Shown here one piece after another: positions 1 to 9,707 of a stretch of 64,000 nt of DNA. How positions within the stretch are numbered: position 1 is the first letter of the stretch; each line of letters starts with the position of its first letter. The stretch covers positions 1,736,001 through 1,800,000 of the forward strand of contig OX596346.1 in the NCBI GenBank assembly GCA_951394405.1, written 5' to 3'. The DNA comes from Coprinellus micaceus (lineage: Eukaryota > Basidiomycota > Agaricomycetes > Agaricales > Psathyrellaceae). The notes below the pieces were generated by a model, which saw only the letters and a list, made by a program, of their open reading frames with translations, searched no databases and was not told where the DNA came from. The position numbers were made by a program, and so were the translations under genes.

Positions 1-782
1 GGGAAGCTACGTCTGGGCGACTGGATCTGCTGACGAGATCGATGAGGTGGATCGATTCTTCGCCCTCAATGTGGGTTTGGATATGTTCCTCGATTCGGCT
101 GGTTATGAGGAGGCGAAGGGGGGTTGCAAGAGAAAAATTCAATGGAAGCGTCGATGAACATCGATATGCTCTTCTTGTCCATGCACTCATCGAGGCCATC
201 GACGAGCATCAGATAGGGGTCCTCCACGGAGGCGACACCTTCCCCCAGAGCGGCAAGGAGGGGCCCGTATACGAGGCCCTCGAGTTGATATTCGAGCGAG
301 CAGGTAGGCTCTTTCAACGCCTGGTCGTCCATGATCGCCTGTTCAATAAGTGCCTTTGCTCCAGGAACACTTGACGAGATTTGGTGGGCGAGCGTAGCAG
401 GAAACCGATCGATGGAACTCCTGTCGCCGGCGTTCCGGAAGAAGAAGAAGCTCGCCGCGAGCCTGCTCTTACGTGCGTAATCCTCTGCTATGCTCTGGGC
501 AATGGCGGATTTCCCGCACCCGACGAAGCCATAGAGCCAACAGATATGGACGGAGTCCCCATCTCGCTGAGAATCGCTGCCTGGATTAGGCATTGGATTG
601 GCCTTCACTACGATCTCGTTCTTGACCCACGAATGTATTTCCTCGAACAATCTTAGCCTTGTCCCTGGCAAGCAAAGGGAATCGGGAGGAGCAAGTTGCC
701 TATTCCTTTTGTGCGACGCGTCTTTGATGGGTTTGAGGAGTTGGGATAACTCTGTGCAATCCTCAGTACGAAACGCTCCCAT
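1..782 (-). CDS. NACHT-type P-loop NTPase, partial (cut by window edge), with apparent frameshift
   Basis: This is the N-terminal part of a STAND-class NTPase of the fungal NACHT/NLR-like group, proteins often tied to non-self recognition. Reading from the ATG at 780-782, the protein has the spacer typical of basidiomycete members (APPDSLCLPGTR), a Walker A motif (GFVGCGKS) near residue 88 and a Walker B motif (LMLVDGLDEC) near residue 190. The frame closes soon after FFSCNPP, but the next frame continues directly with a family-like segment (LRLLITSRIEEHIQ, then HLIDLVSRSSRPDVAS) to the window edge. Dropping one base from the G6 run at 118-123 joins the two. So the copy is either a pseudogene or carries a homopolymer error. 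The C-terminal repeats lie outside the window. An additional 5' exon upstream of 782 cannot be excluded. Confidence 0.75.
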
Positions 783-1644
783 GAGAAATTCTGGCGTACA
801 TACGGATGGGTTGGGAGGCAGAATTGTAATTTATGACATACTTGGTGTTCTGGGTGCTGTGTTCTTGGGTTATGTTCAAACTGTTGACTGTGAAGTGGTG
901 GGCGCCCGAAAATGCATCTAGTGAGGAGCCCATAGGATCGGAGCTGGGGCTCGTCGTAGGGGTAGACGGAGAGTCGGCTTACCCGCCCTGAGTGCTGTGG
1001 CTGCTGGCATCGATGGGCGCAACCGAATCCGGTCATCCACCACGTGGTTCCATCGATCGCGGGCGCTTAATGAGTGGACGACCTTCGGCTGCCGCTTACT
1101 AGGAGTCCTGGTACCCTGGTAACCTGATCCCGGCCATCGTCTCGTTGAATTCCTGAGCCTCGAAGTGCCAATACATTTTTGCATTATTTGAGGTAGCCAC
1201 GTCAAAAATCAGAGGGAAAACCACGTGAAGATGGCATATTGAGGGTTCACCAGCTGGCTCCAGGGTCCCAGAGTCCCAGACGGAGAGGCTTCAAAACTCA
1301 TTAAGGGGGCACGAATTGCGAAGGAGCTCAGCGCTCATTCCTGTCGCTTCACTCATCCTCCATCCTCCACCTCACACAAACGAGGGCCGGGCAGCAATTC
1401 GACTTCTTCCGACCGCCCATTTGAAACGGATCAGGACGGGACCTCGAGCCGTCGAAACGTCAACCTCACGAATACGACTACCCACAGGGCGATTTTAGGA
1501 CACTTTCCATCTAAGGAGGAGAGACGCAAAGGTGTGGTATACGAAAACGGGTATCCCCAGGGAAGCGAACCTACAAATACACCTCCAGCAAATCTGAAGG
1601 CCTACGAAAACAACGACAAAGGTTACAATAAAGGTACACGAAGT
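783..1644. other. Non-coding stretch
   Basis: This stretch lies upstream of the NACHT gene and downstream of the 3' end of the membrane-protein gene. Only short overlapping frames without recognisable protein character are present. It probably holds the NACHT promoter and the 3' untranslated region of the neighbour. Confidence 0.5.
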
Positions 1645-4600
1645 TTACGAGTATTGGCGTGGCCTTAAGCTTACGGGCACTGAATCGTCCACATCGTCCA
1701 CATCACCCTGGGACACATCCACCACTTGTCCATACGTCGCCAGGGCCGGCGGTATCATGATTGGCTCCACTCGTAAGCTTCTCCGCGTGGGTCCCATCGT
1801 GTGAGTAGGGGTCGTCCTCTCAACGTCGACGCTCCCGACGGTCTTGACACGCGACAGCATTGGTCTACGAGAAGGCAAAGATGCACTAGACGCCATCGCT
1901 TCCTGGAGCTTGCGTTCCTCCTCCTCGATCTCGGGGTTCCTGAGCCAAGGGATAGAGTTGCTGAGGAGGTGAGCGGCAGCATCGATGCTCTTCTGCCTCC
2001 GATGGGCTTCTGAAGCGTCCGAATCGTTGCGTTGAAGAGACGCGGCTCCCGGCGCCATTCCCTCGTCCTCCCTTACCCGCTCTGCAACAGCCTCTGGCGT
2101 CTTCCATATGATTCTGGAAGGCGGGCGACGAAGCTTGTCGACAGTCGTCGTACTGCCCAGCATGACGACCCCGATGCTCAACCTCGAGCCTGACTCCGAG
2201 GAATCAGCAGCCGTGATCGAGGAGAATCGTACCGGTGTGGTAGGAAGACCTTCCCCCGGAGCAAATGCCCTTTCAGGTGGTGGAGGGAGCCTCGAAGAAT
2301 CGTGCTTCCACCTCCCACTCTTCCAAAGGTCGGATGAGTCGCCTGTGCGCACGGCGAGCTCGTTGAAAGGATCCATTTGAGACGATCTAGACGCCCTCGA
2401 TGGGTACTGAGAGAGAGGACTGAAGGTGTCAGGACTAGTGGGGACGCTGACAGAGTGAGTGGGAATGTCGAGGCGGGGGTGTGGGCGTAGGAGTGTGGGG
2501 CGGTTCATAATTTCCTGGACAGGCGTCGTAGGCCGACTGTCGTCAAAGGGGTCGATGGACCTGTTCGTGTGTGAGGACACGAAGGAAGGTTTGGGTTTGA
2601 CGAGTTTTTCTTGGAACCCTTGTCCGTCTGAAACAACGAAGATTTGAGGGTTGGAGCTACTTGAGGACTTGTGCATCCCAACGAGACTCTCCTCATCTTC
2701 CACCTTTGGCCTCGAACGACCACCTCCTCTCCTCTTGTTCTTCTCCAAGCTCGCCCTAGGCGTCCCAATCGCGTTTTCGACGGCTTCGAGACTTGACCGG
2801 ACGCTCTTGCTGAAAAGGCTGGGTGCCGCAGGCCCCGTCCACGTAGATACGGGAGTGAGAGCACCCATAATTGGCTGACCGTTATAATTAAGTGGAGGTC
2901 CCGGGAACTCGTTTGCAAGTTCTCGGACTGCTTGCAGGGTATCAGGTAATGAGCGGAAGGACTGGTCTGACACGATTCGGAATTTGTGAGGAGAAGCAGT
3001 TTCGTCCGATCGTGGGCTCTCCAGCTCGAAAGGATTCTTCGGCGTGGCGCCGACTTCACCTTGTACTTTGATCGCCTCCAATGTTTCGATGCCTGGAGGG
3101 GCGGTCGACTTGGGGTTCTTGGACATGGTCGAGGCGTGATAAAGCCTTGCCCTCGCTGAACTTTGCGAAAGTGTTCGCTGAGGAGCCGTCACAATTTCGA
3201 CGACGGACGGTTCGGTGACGGACTGGGCTGCCGAGTTTCGGTACTCCTCTTGCACCGCAGTGGAGAGCAGCTGCCTCGAGCGGTGCGCCTGGTAGCTTTC
3301 CCCAGAATCTTGCTTCTCGTGGGTCCACCCCGAGCCCTTGATGAGAGATGGTGGGAGACCCGTGAGCGAGCTACTCTTCGGGCGAAACTTCATGAAAGAC
3401 GGAATCCATGACCGGGGTCTTGATGAGACAGTCTCTTCGATCTGGGCAGGGGTCGGGAGCTCGACATAAGAGAGGCGAAGCTGTAGAGTCGGTGCACCGC
3501 CAGAATTTCGATACACAGTAACTCTCTGCCCTGGCGTGTTCGAGTACCGTTGGCCAAGGCTCTCGAAAGTGGCAAGGCCAGCCACGTCGTGCAATGACCT
3601 GAGCTGCTCTTCAGGGGTCTTTGGGCTCTTCTCGTCTTTGTTGTAGTCGAATGTATGGTTATTATAGAGGTGATCGCGGGGTAGGTAGGCGGCTCTTGTC
3701 AGGGGGTCGGAGAGTTGTTGGAATGTGCTGAGGCGGGGATTGGAGATGAGTTGCTTGAGGCCGCGAGGGTTCTTCTGGTAGAACTTGGAATTCGATTTCC
3801 CCCTGTCTAGGTCTTGACGGACGGCACGGAAGTCCTCAACTTCATCGACACTGTTCATGGATCAATGATCGTGTGCCCAAACTACAAGACTCATTACTCA
3901 CCCTTTCACAACACCGAAACAGAGGCAAGCTCTTCCTAGTAACCGGAATATCCGCCTGGTGAGGACGACCCCAAAACTTCCGCCAGCAAATCCGACAACG
4001 CTTTCAATCGCACCGAATTTCATACCTGCGGCGAGCCAGCCCATCCCTGAACGAACATAAGCAAGGTTTAACGGTACACAACTGGTAGCTCACCATTAAC
4101 CAAATGGACTGCATCCTGACCTAATTGCTCGAACCTGCGCTGGTTGAGGAGCGCGACCACCACACGGAATGCGGTAACGGAGAAAATGATCGCTTGGAAG
4201 AGGGTCGCGAGGGCGAGTGTGAGGGAAGAAAAGAACAAGTTCAGCGTCCAGTTCTTCTGAGAGCTGAAGCCGATGACGATTTGCCCGCTCGTTGTGTCCA
4301 AGCCTAGAGAATATTAGGCCCGATGATGGTGAGAAGGGGGTGGTTGTAACTTACGACGCTCGATACCCACGAAGGAGGCCACTTCGTTGAATCCAACGAT
4401 CGCGGGAATGAGAATGAGAAGGAGGAGACTGGCAACCTTGCCAAGCTTCTTCGGCAAGGAGACAACATTGGGAAGGAGTTCAGTGTCGGAGAATATGTAG
4501 AGGAAGAAACAGTAGAAGAAAAGAGGGAGGAAAGAGGCGACGCCGACAGTGACGTCGAAACCGGCGAAAACGTCGACGTCCCTCTGAGCTGAATCGAGGA

Positions 4601-4867
4601 CATGCGTGAGGAGCTCAAAGATGCTCAGGATAAAGTAGACCCAACCCTCCGCAGTTAACAGCAGATGGCGTCTATTAATTGATTAGCGGATGATCAGCGA
4701 GCGAAGTGAACAGCTACGCACTTATGCCCGGAGTTCCATAGTGTTATGATCAAGGAACTGGTAAATACGACCTCCACGACGGTTGGGATAAGGATGACGA
4801 TGCTCTGGAAGCTGCTCAAGGGGACGCAACGAAGGATGACTGCTGAGGAAAGACAGAATGAGGACAT
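1645..4867 (-). CDS. Multi-pass membrane protein with about 740-residue disordered C-terminal tail, unrecognised
   Basis: I do not recognise this family. Joined exons give roughly 1000 residues. The first quarter holds about six hydrophobic segments: SIVILIPTVVEVVFTSSL, EGWVYFILSIFELLTHVL, GVASFLPLFFYCFFLYIF, SLLLLILIPAIVGFNEV, FFSSLTLALATLFQAIIF and the segment around GWLAAGMKFGAIESVVGF. Exons join at clear GT-AG introns; the last join falls in a VVKG/VDEVEDF junction near 3848-3892, so the long final exon (1645-3848) belongs to the same gene. That exon encodes a Ser/Pro/Arg-rich, low-complexity tail that looks disordered and rich in potential phosphosites. The ATG at 4867 sits after a pyrimidine-rich leader. 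A possible earlier exon (start 5317, ending at a GTAAGT donor near 5208) would add one more hydrophobic segment and give seven. A receptor-like role is possible by topology only. Confidence 0.7.
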
Positions 4868-5922
4868 TTAATGGCGGTAGGGTGATTGGCTTGCTGAATG
4901 TGTCAAAATTGATAGTCGAAGGTCGAAGGTGTTATCCAGCGCATTTCCACAACGCGACGAGTGAATTGAAGAAATGGGAAGTAGCAGAGGCCGAAATGAA
5001 GAGCGAAAAGTAGCGAGGGTCGGGCCAAATGAGTGAATGGGTAAAGGACGAACGAAAAGGAGAGAAAAGAAAACCGCTACAGAACTGGCTGCAGGGCGAA
5101 AGACGAAAGATGACCTCGGGCGGGCGATCGCACCGTCTGAAAGCCAGCTCGTCGGGGAGAAAGAACAAGAAACGATCAGAGACGAAGGTCGAGGGGTGGG
5201 ATAACTTACGGCCACACCGAGTTTCCAAGCTATTACTAGCGACGCCCGAACAATCCAATCATGAGAGGTTTCCATAGTGAGGCCGTTGCAGTTTGCGGCC
5301 CAGGAGTTCACATCCATTGTCAGTGGTTGCTACACATCAGCGATAGCATGCGCAGAGACGTGTACTTGTTCGTTCTTAACCAGGGTATTGGGGCCATACT
5401 GTACCTCCATGGTACATTCGATGTCAAGACTGGCTCGGCAGCCTTAGAACCGCGACGTTTCATGGGGAGTACAGCGGCCTGCATCACGCCCACAGAAGCT
5501 GCCTAATAATAAATGACTCTGACTGCCCAACAGGGCGGAACGCGCCTTCGAGTTCGTTTGGGCGAGGAGGTTATCGTGAGCCTGAGAGGATGTGGTGGAA
5601 AGGAAAGAGTTGATCGTGAGCCAGGGCGGATGATCCGGGCCATGCTCAAACCGGCACGCCACAATATGTACGCGTTCCAATCACCCTTGCCATTTGGAGG
5701 ATCTGCGAGTCTGAAATGAGTATTGTTCTCTGGACCGAGGCTTGAAGCTTGAATTCACAATGAAGGATATATGAACGCGAAGATAGGGTACGCAATAAGT
5801 TATAACACACGTAAGCAACGACTGTAGCGATGAGGAGCTCCGAGAAGCAGGGGTATCCAAGGTTCGAGCCGAGGAAAGACAGAGGAGACGTCAGACTCTA
5901 GCCTGAGGCTGGTCCTGCCACC
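4868..5922. other. Leader/promoter of the membrane-protein gene and 3' flank of the secreted-protein gene
   Basis: Read on the minus strand, 4868-5208 is strongly pyrimidine-rich, as in many fungal 5' leaders. At 5209-5317 lies a short frame with an ATG and a good GTAAGT donor that could be an upstream exon of the membrane-protein gene, but its phase does not match the simplest acceptor. Nothing else convincing is seen up to 5922. Confidence 0.4.
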
Positions 5923-7138
5923 TTACGCCTTGGGTGAAGCCGTGACTGAGGCTGAGGCGGAGGTGGAAGGGGAAGAGGAGGAAGTAGAGGCAGAAGTAGA
6001 TGGAACACCCTTCGCCGTTGAGCTGGCCGAGGCAGTGACGCTCGCAGAAGGGGGCGGGGTCGGCGTTGCCTTCACGCCCTGCTTCTTGCCCTTCTTCTTA
6101 TGCTTGCGGTGGGGCTTGCGGTGGGGCTTAGCCTTAAGATGGCCTGGCTTGGAGCGGTGATGAGGACGCCTGTGGTGCGCTTTACGCTTCAACCCCATCT
6201 TGGGTTTGCCATACTTCTTGCCCTTGTGGTGCCGGTGGTGAGGATTGTACTTTTTGGAGTGCTTGGGCTTCGCCTTGACCGTGGCTGAAGCGGAGGTCGC
6301 GGAGGTGGTAACAGTTCCGGTTGCCGTAACCGAGGCTGAGGCGGATGTCGTGGCGGAAGCTGAAAGAGCGGCACTGGCAGCAGCACGCTCGACGACGTCT
6401 TCCAAGTCCTCGAAAGCCCGGGCCAAGTTCTCCTCCAACTCTTCGTATTCCCTGGCATCGAAGTCTTCAAAGTCTTCGAAGTCCCTGGCTTCAATGTCTT
6501 GCGAGAGCTCCTCGACAAACCTTTCGGCCAGTTCGATGTCTTCAGCCAGTTCGCGCGCAACCTCCTCGTGATCTGCGGCCTTGTCTTGGAGCTCTGCTGC
6601 AATCTTGAGCTGTTGCGTTCCAGCTTTCTTCGACCCCGCCTCTCGAAGGCGAGATCCCTTGAACCGGCGCTGTGCGGCAGATTCGTGGTGCTTGCCCGCA
6701 AGACGCCTGTGTTTGCGCTTCTTGGCCTTCGCGACTCCAATAGCTTCGTCAAAGACCTCGCGAACATCGAGGTCGGACATATCCTGGAGGTCCCGAGTTA
6801 AGAAGGACTTGAGGATGCGTTTACCAGCGTTTTTGCCGAAATCCTTCACAACCCTGAAAGCATCGGGGGGAACCCCACCACGGGCTTCCAGGGTGTCATC
6901 GTCGAAATCGATGAAGCGGGCGTCGAGGTCGAAGTCGGCAACGGTCTCAGGCGCGCGGGCGTCGAACTCCTCGAAGTCGCCGAGTTCACGGGCCTCGAGC
7001 TCAAAGTCATACTGGAGCGAGCGTGGGTACGTTAGAGCAACAAGATGGCTGCGGTAAGTTGTCACCTACGTTTGCGAGGACAGACTGGCCACCTAGAGTG
7101 ACTGCAGCGAGGACGAGAGCGGCGGTAGAGAGGCGCAT
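5923..7138 (-). CDS. Secreted charge-segregated protein with EAR/DAR repeats and a His/Lys-rich block
   Basis: Two exons (7070-7138 and 5923-7011) separated by a 58-base GT-AG intron encode about 385 residues. The first exon is a textbook signal peptide (MRLSTAALVLAAVTLGGQ, then SVLA). The mature N-terminal half is acidic and carries repeated short motifs of the form hydrophobic-acidic-Ala-Arg: LEAR, FDAR, LDAR, LEAR, IEAR, FDAR. A helical, partly basic segment (KKRKHRR) lies between. The C-terminal third has two Ser/Thr/Ala-rich stretches, likely O-glycosylated, that flank a strongly basic block of His, Lys and Arg (for example HHRHHKGKKYGK). No known domain is recognised. Role is unknown: cell-wall association, metal binding or a proteolytically released cationic peptide are all only possibilities. 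Splicing and secretion signal are the best supported parts. Confidence 0.8.
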
Positions 7139-7849
7139 GCTGGTGTCCGAACTGGCAGGCAGGGAACTTGGGAATGGGGGAGGGGGGAGATAGGGAGGAA
7201 AAGAAAAGAAAACTTGGTTAGAGAAAGGAAGGATGTCAAAGCTCCTGGCTTATGTAGTCGTTAGTGAAGCAGGGGAATTCTCACTCTTGATGTGAACACA
7301 AGATAGTATCACTGAGCAGAGCCTAGCTGCGCAAATCGTTCGTCAAGACAGCACGACCTCGCGCCTCAAACACCTTCTCTCCATCTCTGGTCGTTCTTGC
7401 AATGTTGATAGAAATTGTCCAATCTGATGGCGACGACATTTTGTACGTCGTCTTCAGGTCGAGATGCAATGCACATCTCGATGTCTCGCGGTAGTTGGCT
7501 AGGTAGCATCATCAGCCGTGCGTAAGATACGTTAATGAATCGCAAACGAACCTAAGATCGGCCATAACGCGACCCCAAGAAGATGGTTATGAACTCTAAG
7601 TGATGCAGAGGCCAGTGGGTGTCCGAAAGTGGTCAGGGTATCGACGGTATGTCAATTTGAAATACCCGTGAGGCTGTCCAACTCAGCGTTGTCGATGTGG
7701 AGGACCGACCCTGCCATCCATCGAGTCAAAAGATCCCAATGTCTGAACCTCAATATAAACAAATAGACGCATGCTGTCTCTGTAGAGCCGTTGCGGCTCT
7801 GCAACTCAGGGATGCGGGTCGAAGTCGTACAAACATACAAAGGCAAATA
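7139..7849. other. Intergenic region: promoter of the secreted-protein gene
   Basis: About 710 bases between the start of the secreted-protein gene and the stop of SOF1, both on the minus strand. A weak TATA-like element (ACATAA on the minus strand) lies near 7250, about 110 bases before the ATG. No coding potential is seen. Confidence 0.45.
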
Positions 7850-9447
7850 TTAAGATTGCTCCGCAATAATAGTCTTCTTCTTCTCTGCCGTCGGTTTCTG
7901 CTCGCCTGCGCGAGTATGCTTTCTTCTCCGTTCTTCCTTGACACGGCGTGCCTCGAGCATGGTGTGCTTGAGTTGGCCGGCCTTGTAGACGGATTTCGGC
8001 AGGTGGCGAGTGCTATACCCAGACGGTGAGAACCGAGTTTTGAGAGGAACGATGAAGGTACGAACCGCTGGACCCGCCCAACTTCCTTGTCCACAGCCCA
8101 CCGCTTGACCAAACTCTCCCGGTACTCCATCGCCGCCCGCTCGCGTGCAGTAATGACCCCCAACTTGTCCGACGCCTTGGCCTTCCATATCCGCACGTTG
8201 CCATCGTCAGAGCCAGACAGGACGTACCGAGCGTCGGAGGAATAGATCGTAGAGGTGACCCTCTGCATCCGTTTCGTATGGTACACAACCTCACGGCCTC
8301 CAGGCCCTTTCTCCTTCCCTCCAGCTTCCCGACTGTTCCATATACGCACCGTCCGATCCCAGCCCCCACTGACAAACTCAACGCCCGTCGGTGCCCACTC
8401 GCAGCTCATCACGGCTGCGACGTGCCCCTTATAAATCTGCACTGGAGCATTCATGTGTCGGACGTCGAAGGTGTAGAGGTTGTGGTCCTCTGAGGCTAGG
8501 AGAGCCATGGTTGGGAGAGTTGGTGACCACGAAAGGGCGTTCGAGCGGAACTGCATGACGACCCGTCGTTCGGCCTTGCCTGTTCGGATGTCGTATAGCG
8601 TGAATGTCCTATCTGAGCCAACGCTGGCGAGGACAGATGGCTCGGCGAGGTTGAATCGGACGGAAGAAACGGTTTCGTTGGAAGTGGGGAATGTGAGGTT
8701 GGATATGGGTGCGGATCTATCATCTGGTTAACATACGTTCCGTGTTCCAGTGAAACCACGTACTTTGTTTCGTCCCAGATTTGGACAGTGCTGGAGGCGG
8801 TAGCGAAGAGAGGGTCGGAGCGGTGGTGATCAATTGAGTTGAAGGAGGTTTTCCATGGGAAGACATGCAGAGGCTCTTGGCTGGACGACATGGGATCGTC
8901 TTCGCCGTCGCCATTGCCAACCCTCCACAGCCTGACATGCCTGTCGACGCCGCAACTCAAAAGCCTATTGCCCTTGGGATCCGCAAAACACAGCCCAGAA
9001 ATCTTGCCCTTGTGTGCTTGTGGAATCTTCAACATCTCGGATCGAGTGTGCAGATTGTGAAGAATGAGACCTGCAGAGAAATATGTGAACGGAGCTCTGG
9101 GACACAAAACAGGGCGAACGCACCTCCATCCCAACTACCACTAGCCACCGTCGTCAAAGACTCCAAAGGTTTCGTCAGAACTTCTACGGCGTCGATATGC
9201 CCCTCCAAACTGTCGACGAATGGCTTCGCGAAGATTTTATCGAGTTTTGCAGCATTCAATGCTCTCGTACGTTCCCTTGCTTTGGCGAAGGGGTGCATTG
9301 TTGGGTTGAGGTTTCGTTGGACGGGGGTCGGGTCTCCGGGGCGTAATGGGACATGGAGGGCGGGATTGTGTTGCAGAACAGAGATTTTCTGCGAAAAGAA
9401 GGTGTGAACATGCTGTATCCTGGGTATATATAGCAACTTACAACCAT
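7850..9447 (-). CDS. SOF1: SOF1/DCAF13, WD40 protein of the small-subunit processome
   Basis: This is the U3 snoRNP-associated WD-repeat protein needed for 18S rRNA maturation in the nucleolus. The N-terminus carries the diagnostic segment NLNPTMHPFAKARERTRALN followed by AKPFVDSLEGHIDAVEVL. WD repeats follow (CGVDRHVRLWRV, VSGGWDRTVRIWN, VLSGSDDGNVRIWK). The C-terminus is the Sof1 domain (HLPKSVYKAGQLKHTMLEAR and a basic tail ERRRKHTR). The gene has several short introns. The first coding exon appears to be only six bases (Met-Val, 9442-9447), followed by a GTAAGT donor and a 53-base intron. The intron before the Sof1 domain uses a GTTCGT donor. All family landmarks are present, so the gene looks intact. 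Confidence 0.93.
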
Positions 9448-9707
9448 GTCTAAGGTATAATGGACTCCGAGGCCCTTTTAAACGCGACTGTATAATGGAT
9501 GAAGAAAACGAGCGCTAAATTGGACACAACAGGTTGGGATCAGCGCTTACGTAAACGGTTTGTCCCTGCTTGATTCAGTTGGCGTCACCCTCTCCGACTT
9601 GATTGCCAGTCACTAAGTTCAATCCTAGTTCCACAACGACTGCAACCACGCCAAGTCGACATTCTCCGTGACATCCTCCATTCTCAGTCTCACGTCCATG
9701 ATCCAGC

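Noticed and set aside
5209..5317. Upstream exon (MDVNSWAANCNGLTMETS) for the membrane-protein gene
   Set aside because: Has a good donor, but the simplest acceptor near 4852 is out of phase, while ATG 4867 gives a clean in-frame start; kept only as an alternative.
5850..5870. GGTTCGAGCC, similar to a tRNA B box
   Set aside because: No A box, acceptor stem or anticodon arm can be formed around it.
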